A stretch of DNA of 10,873 nt from Phoronis ovalis (taxonomy: Eukaryota; Phoronida; Phoronidae), in assembly GCA_028565635.1 (NCBI GenBank), contig JAOXYB010058979.1, forward strand, positions 1 through 10,873. The letters run 5' to 3'. The notes beneath the pieces were generated by a model. The model searched no databases. It was not told where the DNA came from and saw nothing but the letters and a program-made list of their open reading frames with translations. Positions 1-7,511 of this stretch are shown one piece after another. Positions within the stretch are counted from its first letter, which is position 1. Each line of letters starts with the position of its first letter. A program made the position numbers and the translations under genes.

Positions 1-826
1 TGAATGATTTGAGTTTTAAATTATTTAGTCTGTAAACCTTGTATTATTTATCAATATTTTATCTATCCATGTTGTAGATTTACATAAATAATATCATTGG
101 ACGTGGAACATGTATACATTGTTTTATAATATAAACAAAGTACTTTCTAATGTCAACATATATATATATCCAATTACAATTTTTAACCACAAAATGTCAT
201 ATTAAATTAAAACGGATCCAAGTGCCTAAGGACTATCAACCTAGAAAAAATATCAACTGCTTATTTCTTTTCCGTATAAATTCGTAAAGAGGAATCAAAA
301 AAAAAATCACATGCAAGATTTATTTCTTGTCTAGTATCGGATCCAACTAGTAATTTTTACATTTCTACACGTTGTCGTTATAGACGTTATGCATTTCAAA
401 ATATTGACGTACATTTATAATTATTTCTAAAAGTTAGGGATTTTTTATACCTTAAGTACATTAAAACTAACTACGTACCTTGCACGCACTCATAATATTT
501 ACCAAAAAAAAATGCACAAATTTACAAAATCTTATGCTGTATTTACCTAAAATTTACCAAAAAAACCCCTTTATTGCTTATGTCTTCAAAACTACATATA
601 AAAATTCAAAATCACATTACATACTTTTCCCTTTCTACTTAATATTCCTGTTGACCGTACTTTCTTAATTGTGAAACAGTTATTATTAGCTAAAAAAGGT
701 AAATTATTCAATATTAAACATATTGAACCATATTGAAAAGTTTCACGTCAAGACCAATATCAATGCTGCATGCAGCAATAATCAGTTTCAAAGATCCTAC
801 ATAACTTCACATAATTACCAAGGTGG
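1..826. other. 3' flank / 3' UTR side of the DUF6589 gene
   Basis: This is AT-rich sequence downstream (in minus-strand terms) of the stop codon at 827-829. It contains a short (TA)n tract near 160-168 and two copies of an 'atttaccaaaaaa' word near 498-570. The open frame on the plus strand at 480-668 is composed of Lys, Asn, Tyr, Phe and Leu codons as expected of AT-rich noncoding DNA, and I do not treat it as a gene. The proximal part is probably the 3' UTR of the minus-strand gene; the rest is intergenic. Confidence 0.5.
570..575 (-). promoter_or_regulatory. Candidate polyadenylation signal AATAAA
   Basis: Read on the minus strand this is the canonical AATAAA hexamer, about 250 bases past the stop codon of the DUF6589 gene. 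A second AATAAA lies at 319-324. In DNA this AT-rich the hexamer is expected often by chance, so the assignment rests only on position. Confidence 0.3.
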
Positions 827-1849
827 TTAAAATGGAACCGAAAAAATACCCATTTTATGAGCAGTTATGGCATCATTTAAACCGGGCTTTAAATCTTTGT
901 AGAGGTCATAAGATAGTTTCTGGTATAAACTAGATTTTAACCGACGACCAGGCGTTGGAATGAGAGCTTTTCCTTTCATTAAATCAGTTATTAATCGATA
1001 AACATCATCATCATGTTTCGATTTGTGAAAGCCTTTTCTTCTTCTAAGATCTCCAATTTCATCCAAGTGTTTAACTATATCAGTTTCTGCTCCATAGCAC
1101 CTTCCATGTCTGAGACATGACTCTTTTGTTTGGTTGCCACGGCAGCAGTGCTTTAACTCTCTATTTAAAATTTCAATATAACCATCTATCGATTCGTTAT
1201 TGTTTTCCCTCCTTTTAAGTTAACAGTTCGATTCCATGTAAGGCGATGAGCCTGTTGTTTACTTAGAACCGATTCCTTGATGGTTTCTAACTGTATGCAT
1301 GCCATACGATACTTTATTTTGTTGGTCTTATGGTATAGCGGTAGTTCATATTTTAATGAACGAATTGATCTGGCCCCATCACCTGCATCAGTAGCTGTTT
1401 CCAAGTTTTTGTGTAGTGCCACAAGTTTAAATATTGTCATTTGGTAATTAAAAATATCATCATCCCTTTTATTCTTGGTCCACTTTTTTGACTGTTTCCG
1501 TGGCTCATGCTTATGTACAATCTTTTCATGCTGTTTTATTGCAGAAATATGCACATAAGACTTGTCACAAAAGTGACACTTGAATTTGTTGTCAGCAGTT
1601 AAGACGACTTGTCCAGTCATTAGCTTTGACAGTGGCTACATCAAAGTCATATCTGATGTCAGAAACTAAATCCAGTTTTGCTTCTCCTGTTACTATTTTA
1701 TCAAAAAAATAGTCATCCACAGTATTCAACATGAGCTCTTCAAACCACAGGGCTTTTTCAGCGTCATTCCACAAATCTCACTCGAGAGGAAGAATAGGCT
1801 CACTGTCTACTGAATCCATTCCAAGGCTATGCATGACCATGACACATAC
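827..1849 (-). CDS. Exon 10 of DUF6589 gene: C2H2 finger, WNR box, C-terminus (three lesions)
   Basis: This terminal exon follows acceptor TTTTGTTGTAG and ends at TAA (827-829). The first 23 codons (VCVMVMHSLG...) run into an in-frame TGA (1778-1780), after which the same frame continues WNDAEKALWFEEL. Within 1592-1639 the frame shifts by +1 into a segment with a C2H2 finger (CHFC-x12-H-x4-H, about residues 722-743), then GDGARSIRSLKYELPLYHK, QQAHRLTWNRTVNLKGGK. One base is then missing, best placed in the A run 1203-1206, where an added A gives GGKNNNESIDGYIE, matching the family's 'GGk..N...D...E..N'. The remainder (NRELK, LRRRKGFHKSK, PTPGRRLKSS) is open to the stop. The net length change is zero, 341 codons. 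Confidence 0.85.
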
Positions 1850-2179
1850 CTACAACAAAATATTTCATTCTTTTTGTATCTAAAACCAGAACTTAAAAAC
1901 CTAAGTTCTGTCATTTTTTTTGATATGCATGTAATTTCTGAATTATTGGCTACTTGTCATTTATAAGGCGGTATATATGAGCATTTCTTTGCTGAAGATC
2001 GAGTTAAGAACAATGAAGAAATTAATTTGATTTTCAAGAACTGTTCTAAAACAAACACTTAATTTTCTAATGATCACAGAGGACATGTACCTGCTGATGT
2101 CAAAAAACTGTAGTATATAAGTTCTTCCCTCAGGGTAGTACTAACAGCAAAAGAAAGCACATATTTAACAGGAATTTAC
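1850..2179 (-). other. Intron 9, nothing else seen
   Basis: This intron has donor GTAAATTCC and acceptor TTTTGTTGTAG on the minus strand. It contains no further coding or repeat signal. The minus-strand open frame that reads into exon 9 from the neighbouring intron is an extension of the exon, not a separate gene. Confidence 0.7.
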
Positions 2180-2335
2180 CTGGGCATCAAACCAATCATA
2201 ATACAAACTTCTGTTAGGTCTGTAGGAGTTTGATACTTTATTGGTGACGGTCTTCCGGTGGAAAACATTTCTATATAAAGGAATGGTGCACTTATCAGAT
2301 GTAGCATTCTTATCATATGTTAATTTATGTATAAC
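2180..2335 (-). CDS. Exon 9 of DUF6589 gene
   Basis: This intact 52-codon exon, phase 0 at both ends, lies between acceptor TTGTTTACAG and donor GTAAATTCC. It reads VIHKLTYDKNATSDKCTIPL, then a basic segment YRNVFHRKTVTNKVSNSYRP and YYDWFDAQ. It is the less conserved helical part that follows the GD.LT box in the family. Confidence 0.8.
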
Positions 2336-2575
2336 CTGTAAACAAACGAACAGTGATGTATAATTTAAAGATCGTGTCAACACATAATCTATAGTAGTTT
2401 TTTTATTGTATTTGTAGTAAATCCATTTGGAAACGATATTTAAAGGATATATTGCAATAAGAACATGATCGAAGATAACTTTAATTAAAAATACATTTAC
2501 AAATACATTTATCAACATTTTGCTTGAACCGTGAAAAATAATAAGTTGACTTTGATTGTTTTAAGTGTAACTCAC

Positions 2576-2731
2576 TTCAAAAAAGTTCATGCCCCTGTGG
2601 AAATCCTCTATCTTAGGTATAATACCATCCAGTCGTTCAAGTGCAGTGTCAGCATTGATCATTAGTTTCTTAGCACCATGCATTCTCTCATCGGTGAGGC
2701 GATCACCACCTTTAAATATAGGCTCAGTAAT
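2576..2731 (-). CDS. Exon 8 of DUF6589 gene: GGDRLT motif
   Basis: This intact 52-codon exon, phase 0 at both ends, lies between acceptor ATTTTCAG and donor GTGAGT. It carries IFKGGDRLTDERMHGAKK and then ALERLDGIIPKIEDFHRGMN. The 'GD.LT.eR..ga' box and the following 'erLdgliP..eD.H' are the hallmark of the DUF6589 family. The Asp of GGDRLT and the His of DFH are conserved in relatives I remember and would be candidates for metal binding if the domain is a transposase derivative. Confidence 0.9.
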
Positions 2732-2999
2732 CTGAAAATTATTAAAAAAAATTCCTGTTTAAATGCAAATTAATAAGTTAACAAAGTGAACTTTTCTCTT
2801 GTCATGGTTGTTCATCTTGACAAATCAGAAGTAACTTGTAATTAATAATGATATTAGCTTTTAAACTAGTGCATTACAACATGCTTCAAAAGCAGCAGTG
2901 CTATGTAAGTACTCCAGTATTTTGGTTAACTAATAATTTGTAATCTTGATTCTTTGTTGTGTAGCATATAGGACTAATATAACTGGTAGCAGACAGTAC

Positions 3000-3116
3000 C
3001 TGGACTCTGGCATCTTCATCAATATATGTCGGTACAAACTGCTTTGTGGCCTTTTTCAATAGTTTGATCATATCTTTGTGCTTATTTTCGTTTATGTCCA
3101 ATAGACCTAGTGAATA
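3000..3116 (-). CDS. Exon 7 of DUF6589 gene
   Basis: This intact 39-codon exon, phase 0 at both ends, lies between acceptor TTTTCTTACAG and donor GTACTGTC. It reads YSLGLLDINENKHKDMIKLL followed by KQFVPTYIDE. It continues directly from the HPY..EMS..S string of exon 6; in DUF6589 proteins that string is followed by 'plgll..nE....dmi.iL'. Confidence 0.85.
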
Positions 3117-3876
3117 CTGTAAGAAAAGTAGCAAACATGTTACAAGAAAATCTTTAACATTGGGGTATACAGTATTTATAACAACAAACAAGAACAATTT
3201 AAGAATTGTTAAGAATGTGCCTGGAGGTAAATAAGTAGTTTTTAATTCAGATACAAATACATAGTGTATTAGAAGTTTCACAGGAAACATGTTTACATTA
3301 AAGCAAAGACAAATTTAACTTTCACTGTTCGGTACCAAAATGAAAATTGTCCTTTATAAAATTAAGGTGACTGAGTAAAAAAGTGAATGTGTGCAAATAA
3401 GCAGGTTTAACTTTACCACACCAGCTATAGCAAAGGAAAGCACCAATTAAAATAATGCAACACATAAGCATAAGCAAAGACAACACAAGAGTTATCAAGG
3501 TGTAATAATTGAATGTATTAAAAAATAAGGTGCAAAATGAGATTTTATGGTGAAGATTGAATAACTGTATTATAACATAAGCTTAAATTAACACACACCA
3601 CAACTTACTTAAATGTAACATCCCTATAAATGACAGAAAATTAAACATTAAAATTATTAAAAACTTTCCTGTTATGTATGATTTTGTATTTATAAAACCT
3701 TGAGCCATAGAATTATTACTTGACTGTATACTACTGAAACAGTAAATATTATACAGTATATTCCATCAATGAAATCAATTTAAGCAAACCATAGTTGATT
3801 AAGCTTCTTTTTATCTCAGCTATTTTTTAATAAAACACGAAAAAAGTATAATAGATTTAATATCTAAAATATTCAC
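3117..3876 (-). other. Intron 6 (760 bp), nothing else seen
   Basis: This is the longest intron of the gene, bounded by GTGAAT and TTTTCTTACAG on the minus strand. It is A/T-rich on both strands with no repeat structure, RNA gene or coding signal that I can support. The plus-strand open frame at 3046-3234 overlapping its edge is the antisense of exon 7. Confidence 0.7.
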
Positions 3877-4259
3877 CTGAGTGGATTTTTGACTCATTTC
3901 ATGCCTGTACGGATGGAAGTAGGTTCTGTCAAAAGTTTTTGGCAGATGTTTACTTGACGTTCTGAAGTGTTGAAATAATACTACTTGCTATAATGTGGGC
4001 TATCTCGGCTCGTAATAGAACTTGCTCATGCAGTGATGGAAGATATGACTTCTTCTCAATATCACATGGTTCCCTTTGTGTTTTGGTATTATCTAAGCCC
4101 CATCCATGAACACGGTCAACTACGAGTATCCAGTTGTACAGGTGAAGATCATCACCTTGATTTGAAGAAGTCATATAAGTGGGCATAATGCGTTTATCCC
4201 AGTTATCACCAGCCAACTGAAACCTCAACAGATCTTTTGTTTGACCTTCTGACTTGTAA
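3877..4259 (-). CDS. Exon 6 of DUF6589 gene: GDNWD motif (one base too many)
   Basis: Acceptor GTTTTATAG and donor GTGAAT enclose 383 bases. The first part carries LAGDNWDKRIMPTYMTSSNQ, DDLHLYNWILVVDRVHG and LPSLHEQVLLRAEIAHIIASS, the most recognisable stretch of the family; the conserved GDN..D and the 'LH..n...v.DRV' string are complete. Near 3950-3995 the frame must move by +1: the first frame stops at TAA (3950-3952), while the next frame continues SSKHLPKTFDRTYFHPYRHE to the donor. The exon is exactly one base longer than phase requires, consistent with a one-base insertion. Confidence 0.85.
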
Positions 4260-4460
4260 CTATAAAACATAGAAAGGCAAATTTTAAGGTTAGGAACACA
4301 ATTCTTTTGAGACAGCTGCATGTAATATGCAAGTAATGTACTGGTGAAACATCAATTAACTATGTTTAACAGATTGGAAGCCTTGATTATTTTAAGGTGA
4401 CACAATTTTAAAATGGCAACTATGAGCGTCTGAATAGACTCGATTTGTCTTAAAACTTAC

Positions 4461-4576
4461 GTCTTCCATTGATCTAACACCCATGAATAATTTTTCTTTG
4501 AACTGAGCTCATCAAGTTTGCTATCAATGGCACTGGTCGATACACAAGTCCCCATCTTGGTGAGTTTGTTGTGAAC
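4461..4576 (-). CDS. Exon 5 of DUF6589 gene
   Basis: Acceptor GGTTTTATAG and donor GTAAGTTT bound 116 bases that read VHNKLTKMGTCVSTSAIDSK...VLDQWK and leave two bases (AC) that combine with the first T of exon 6 to make Thr. The pattern of a short helix followed by 'lgtcvS.s.id..ld.l' is common to DUF6589 proteins just ahead of the GDN motif. It is intact. Confidence 0.8.
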
Positions 4577-4846
4577 CTATAAAACCATACCAACTATATT
4601 TCAAAAGTCACATGCGTTTGCAATGTTATAGGAAAAACAGACAAGTAAATGGAAAGAGAGTATGTATTTGAACAATTTTGTTTGAATTGTATGCTTTGCA
4701 ATAAATAATATTTTATGTTTATGTTCACTTAAACTTCAAAATCTATGCACAGGGAAAATATGAGAATCACTTCACAAATTATTCAATCCTGTTGTAATTT
4801 TTAAAGTAGTGAAAATGTATTTTTTAAACTAGTAACAACCGAGTAC

Positions 4847-5286
4847 CTGCTGTCTTACACCGCCACTTCTTAATAAAATTCCTGTGTGGTAACCAACGAC
4901 GCTCATTTCCTTTACTCTTTTTTTAAAATCGGGTCACCCAGACATCCAAGTGAGAATGGATCGTTCTTCCTGGAAGCTGTCTGCAACATGGCGAGAAATG
5001 TTGGAGCATGAACTTCCCATTCTTCCTTTAGTTTATCCCAAGAAAAAGAGGTTAACCCGTCATGACTTGACCTTCGTAATATACTATTTAACTCCATGCT
5101 ACATAATTTTTTACATTCTTCTTCAATAAGGATTATTGATTGTTTTCTGATACATTCTGGTGCAATTTCCTTCACTAACTTTGCTACAATGACGTAGTCT
5201 TTTCTCATAGCCGCTTTAACAATTTGCTGAATTGTGTCATCGTGCACTTCTCGACTTACAGTGCCAGATGGATAATATAATGACAC
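4847..5286 (-). CDS. Exon 4 of DUF6589 gene (frame broken at an A7 run)
   Basis: Acceptor TTTTGTAG and donor GTACTC bound an exon of 440 bases, one short of 147 codons. The first part reads through YPSGTVSREV, KEIAPECIRKQ and LKEEWEVHAPTFLAMLQTA, the last being typical of the start of DUF6589 proteins. At the A7 run 4918-4924 the frame meets TAA (4912-4914). The -1 frame continues without a stop as KEMSVVGYHTGILLRSGGVRQQ up to the donor, again family-like. One extra A joins both halves and makes the exon phase 0 at both ends, which supports the reconstruction independently of homology. Confidence 0.8.
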
Positions 5287-5537
5287 CTACAAAAGAAATG
5301 CTAATTGTGAATATATAAGTGCTTCATGTAATCATAAAAACATAAGAATTAAATTTGAATGGTAACAGACAAAGGTGTGATGTATTCCTATTGTTTAATA
5401 AATCTCAAGATGCCTGTCAGTACATATAGCAGATTGCGATAACATGGATTAAATCAATTAAACACAATTATTTATATAAATTAAAATCAATGTTAGGACT
5501 GTATCTATTATTTCTCCGGACTATTATGACTGTATAC

Positions 5538-5681
5538 CTCTACATCTGGAGCAGCACCACTTTCTCCACCGAGCAGCGAACGTCTTACTTTCGAACCAAA
5601 TTGAACACCCATATCACATGTTTGAACACTACACTGAACTGAGGTATGAGTTACTGTAAGAGGTCTTGATGAAATTATGTT
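5538..5681 (-). CDS. Exon 3 of DUF6589 gene
   Basis: This 48-codon exon follows acceptor TTATTTCAG and precedes donor GTATACAG, phase 0 at both ends. The translation contains QCSVQTCDMGVQFGSKVRR, a linker-like segment between the N-terminal zinc-binding domain and the DUF6589 region. I recognise no domain within it. It is intact. Confidence 0.75.
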
Positions 5682-6130
5682 CTGAAATAAAAAAAACCCC
5701 TCATACATGTGACATCATATTAATAGGGTTTATTAAATTTACTCTAGTTTGAAATAACTGTACATGCAGGTGCTATAAAATAAAATGTTTTCTTAGAGAT
5801 ATAAGTGCTGAAACTACACTTATCGGCTTCTGTAGTATAATTGGTAAAATAAGTTTCCATCTACTATGACATACGAGACCCTATCGATAACTTTTTTCCA
5901 CTCATTTCTATTTGCATTATGAGGAAAATCTTGTTTTAGATTAATATATGAGTAATTAGACTGATATACTTGAATGTTACCAAGAATAAAATAACAGGTG
6001 GTCAACTGCATATTCAAATAAAAGGACAATAAAATCAAAGGAGGTACACATACTGAATACATATTAACATATATTCAGTTAACAAACGGTCAATTATAGT
6101 GATCTTTAGTTCACAAAAAATGTTACCTAC
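5682..6130 (-). other. Intron 2, nothing else seen
   Basis: This 449-bp intron has donor GTAGGTAACA and acceptor TTTTTTTTATTTCAG. It is AT-rich with no recognisable inserted element. Confidence 0.7.
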
Positions 6131-6508
6131 CTGTTGTGCAATTTGGCCAATACTTGGTAACAGAACTTTGCGTATTTTTCTCACATTGGCTTTTAAAGGA
6201 CTAAGTTTTCCAGGTGAATCTACAGCCAATCTTTTCGTTCTCAATTGACTTGTCATAATGCTCTGGATACTTTCAAAGTCGTGTTTATATTTCCATCCTT
6301 TTTTAATATTGGCATGACATTTTAGGCAAAGTGCAAATGGTAATGACAAAGAAAGTCCCAAAAACTCGTTGATTATTGTAATGTCTGTTACGTCATTAAT
6401 ATTTTTTTACCCTTGCTATTTATAAAAGTTTTAGTAAAGTCAAAAGCACAAAATAAACATTTATCACGATCACTTGGGATTACTTTCACCGGTGTAGCAA
6501 ACGATGCC
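6131..6508 (-). CDS. Exon 2 of DUF6589 gene: ZAD-like zinc-binding N-terminus (frameshifted)
   Basis: Exon 2 encodes the remainder of the start codon and about 126 residues, ending in CAG before donor GTAGGTAA at 6130. It contains CLFC (about residue 18) and, 40 residues on, CLKCH preceded by LPFA. That spacing and the 'LP..xCxxC' lead-in resemble the ZAD domain, a treble-clef zinc-binding dimerisation module of arthropod zinc-finger proteins; the resemblance is by eye. A basic stretch (RTKRLAVDSPGK, KANVRKIRKV) follows and could bind nucleic acid or act as a nuclear signal. The frame breaks at an A7 run (6402-6408), where an eighth A would rejoin the two cysteine pairs. The upper boundary given is the position of the inner acceptor copy, which now reads CCG instead of CAG; the intact outer acceptor would extend the exon to 6554. 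Confidence 0.75.
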
Positions 6509-6580
6509 CGGCAAGATAATTGAATGTTAGTAAACCGGTGTAGCAAACGATGCCCTGCAAGATAATTGAATGTTAGTAAT
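6489..6580 (-). repeat. 46-bp tandem duplication spanning the intron 1 acceptor
   Basis: Two units, 6489-6534 and 6535-6580, differ at two positions only. Each contains, on the minus strand, a perfect TACTAAC branch-point sequence (6526-6532 and 6572-6578), a pyrimidine-leaning stretch, and the intron/exon junction followed by the first 20 bases of exon 2. The outer unit keeps TTGCAG|GGC; the inner unit, adjacent to the rest of the exon, has TTGCCG|GGC. The unit length is not a multiple of three, so inclusion of the extra copy shifts the frame. Confidence 0.95.
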
Positions 6581-7032
6581 ATCAAACACAAATTTATATA
6601 TTAAGAGACAAACTATTACACAACTGTGTCATTTAGTTGACATTCTGGTATTTAGCTGCTTACAGTAAATAAACAAACCAGGTCCCGGGAACCAGGCACT
6701 TTAATATTTACAGGATGACAAGAATAGGAGATGGTACTTGAAGGCAATGGAACACAGTCGAAGAAACTAAGACATTATGAAGAGAGCATTAATATATTGG
6801 CAACAACAACATAATAGGTCCGAGATAGCTCTATAAACGTGGATAAGACTAATCGTTCGCGTAATCGCTGAGCAGAAGCACTTCTGGTTTTGCGAAAATA
6901 ACCACAGTTTTATTTTGTCAAAAACACGGTAAAATAGCGTTAAAAATATCGCAAGTCATCACATTAAACTGAATAAACCTGTTGTAAGACTATAAATTCG
7001 GTGTTTGCTTAAAAAATAAAAAATTTACTTAC
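6555..7032 (-). other. Intron 1 (as defined by the intact outer acceptor)
   Basis: This intron starts at donor GTAAGTAA (7032) and ends at the outer CAG of the 46-bp duplication. It interrupts the start codon between AT and G. A small GC-rich near-palindrome around CCCGGG (about 6682-6692) stands out from the AT-rich background but has no assignable role. Confidence 0.6.
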
Positions 7033-7120
7033 ATTTTGAGATGAAATAGCCGCGACGAAAAAATCGGTCCGCAGCAGACGTCAAAACAAACCAGACACGC
7101 ACAAGTTGACCTTTGGTGAA
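7033..7120 (-). other. Exon 1 (5' leader, ends in AT of a split start codon); 5' end uncertain
   Basis: On the minus strand this segment ends CTCAAAAT followed at 7032 by the strong donor GTAAGTAA. Joined to exon 2, which begins GGCATCG, it creates AAAATGG, a start codon in good context, and the following frame is the one that carries the CLFC motif. The leader is richer in CpG than its surroundings, as expected near a transcription start. The 5' boundary is only a guess from the CCAAT box at 7146-7151. An open frame covers the region on the minus strand but has no ATG suited to initiation and resembles no family I know. Confidence 0.6.
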
Positions 7121-7151
7121 CTTTAGCACATGATATGAGCATTGTGATTGG
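7077..7151 (-). promoter_or_regulatory. Proximal promoter elements: CRE-like TGACGTC and CCAAT box
   Basis: Reading the minus strand toward exon 2, CCAATC occurs at 7146-7151, followed about 65 bases later by TGACGTC at 7077-7083 and then a CpG-containing segment leading into the exon 1 donor. CCAAT boxes bind NF-Y, usually 60-100 bases upstream of transcription starts; TGACGTC is the core of the CREB/ATF site. Order and spacing suit a TATA-less promoter for the DUF6589 gene. Neither motif alone is significant. Confidence 0.45.
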
Positions 7152-7502
7152 ACAATTGTTTTTGTTAGTGATACTCTCAAATAGTTTAAAATTTCTGGAG
7201 TTCGTCGAGACAATAAATTAAAGTAATGAAAATTTATAGTGGATATCATTATTTAATTAATAAGTATTGATGTAAAAATGTCAAATAAATCAGAAAAATG
7301 ACAAAGTTACAGTATATTGATATTATATTGGAGATTACAAAAAAACGAAAAATGCAATGGGTGAGAGTCAGATGTTGGTGTAGCATATAAAAACTACGAG
7401 CATCAGCGCCACCTGGTGGGAGAATATGCAACTACTTTCACGTAGAGCTTATTCAATATATTAATACGAAGCGGAACACAACATCTGAGTTTACTTAGAT
7501 TG
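7152..7502. other. Upstream flank of the DUF6589 promoter
   Basis: Apart from the CTCF-like motif at 7404-7420 this stretch holds no gene signal. The two minus-strand open frames crossing it (7025-7249, 7249-7431) have AT-driven composition and no family resemblance. Confidence 0.5.
7404..7420. promoter_or_regulatory. Candidate CTCF-binding core
   Basis: The sequence CAGCGCCACCTGGTGGG closely matches the CTCF core motif in its reverse orientation (TAGCGCCCCCTGGTGGC in vertebrates; GCGCCACCTGGTGG-like in Drosophila). It is a GC-rich island in AT-rich DNA about 260 bases upstream of the CCAAT box. CTCF is present across most bilaterians with a conserved finger code. Occupancy is unknown. Confidence 0.45.
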
Positions 7503-7511
7503 ATATTAAAG

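Larger units (their letters stand above)
827..7033 (-). pseudogene. Ten-exon DUF6589 / ZAD-like / C2H2 gene with multiple disabling lesions
   Basis: This is the only sizeable gene in the window. Exons run from 7033 down to 827, joined by GT..AG introns whose phases agree (all phase 0 except introns 1 and 5). In the frame implied by homology the protein is about 971 residues. Residues ~18-66 carry CLFC and CLKCH with an 'LPFALC' lead-in, like a ZAD zinc-binding domain. From ~residue 320 to the end it matches the DUF6589 family: GDNWD near 379, HPYRHEM, GGDRLT near 535, a C2H2 finger near 722-743, WNRTVN near 836, then IDGYIEILNRELK. Function of the family is unknown. Lesions: one base short in A runs at 6402-6408, 4918-4924 and 1203-1206; one base too many in ~3950-3995 and in ~1592-1639; an in-frame TGA at 1778-1780; and a broken duplicated splice acceptor at 6489-6580. 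Retained introns exclude a processed retrocopy. Assembly errors could explain the A-run losses but less easily the rest. Confidence 0.85.

Noticed and set aside
480-668. Plus-strand open frame of 62 codons
   Set aside because: Composition follows the AT-rich background, the initiating codon is not ATG, and there is no splice or family evidence.
1778-1780. In-frame TGA as a selenocysteine codon
   Set aside because: The family is not known for selenoproteins, no SECIS-like element was recognised in the 3' flank, and other lesions in the same exon make a nonsense mutation or sequence error more likely.
3046-3234. Plus-strand open frame of 62 codons
   Set aside because: It is antisense to exon 7 of the minus-strand gene, whose motifs and splice sites explain the sequence better.
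6675-6700. GC-rich near-palindrome around CCCGGG in intron 1
   Set aside because: Too short and imperfect to assign as an element or binding site.
827-7033. Retrotransposed (processed) pseudogene
   Set aside because: All nine introns are present with consistent phases, so the copy did not come from spliced RNA.
7025-7431. Two adjoining minus-strand open frames (74 and 60 codons)
   Set aside because: The first overlaps the exon 1 leader and promoter motifs and ends just past the donor; the second is hydrophobic low-information sequence. Neither resembles a known family.
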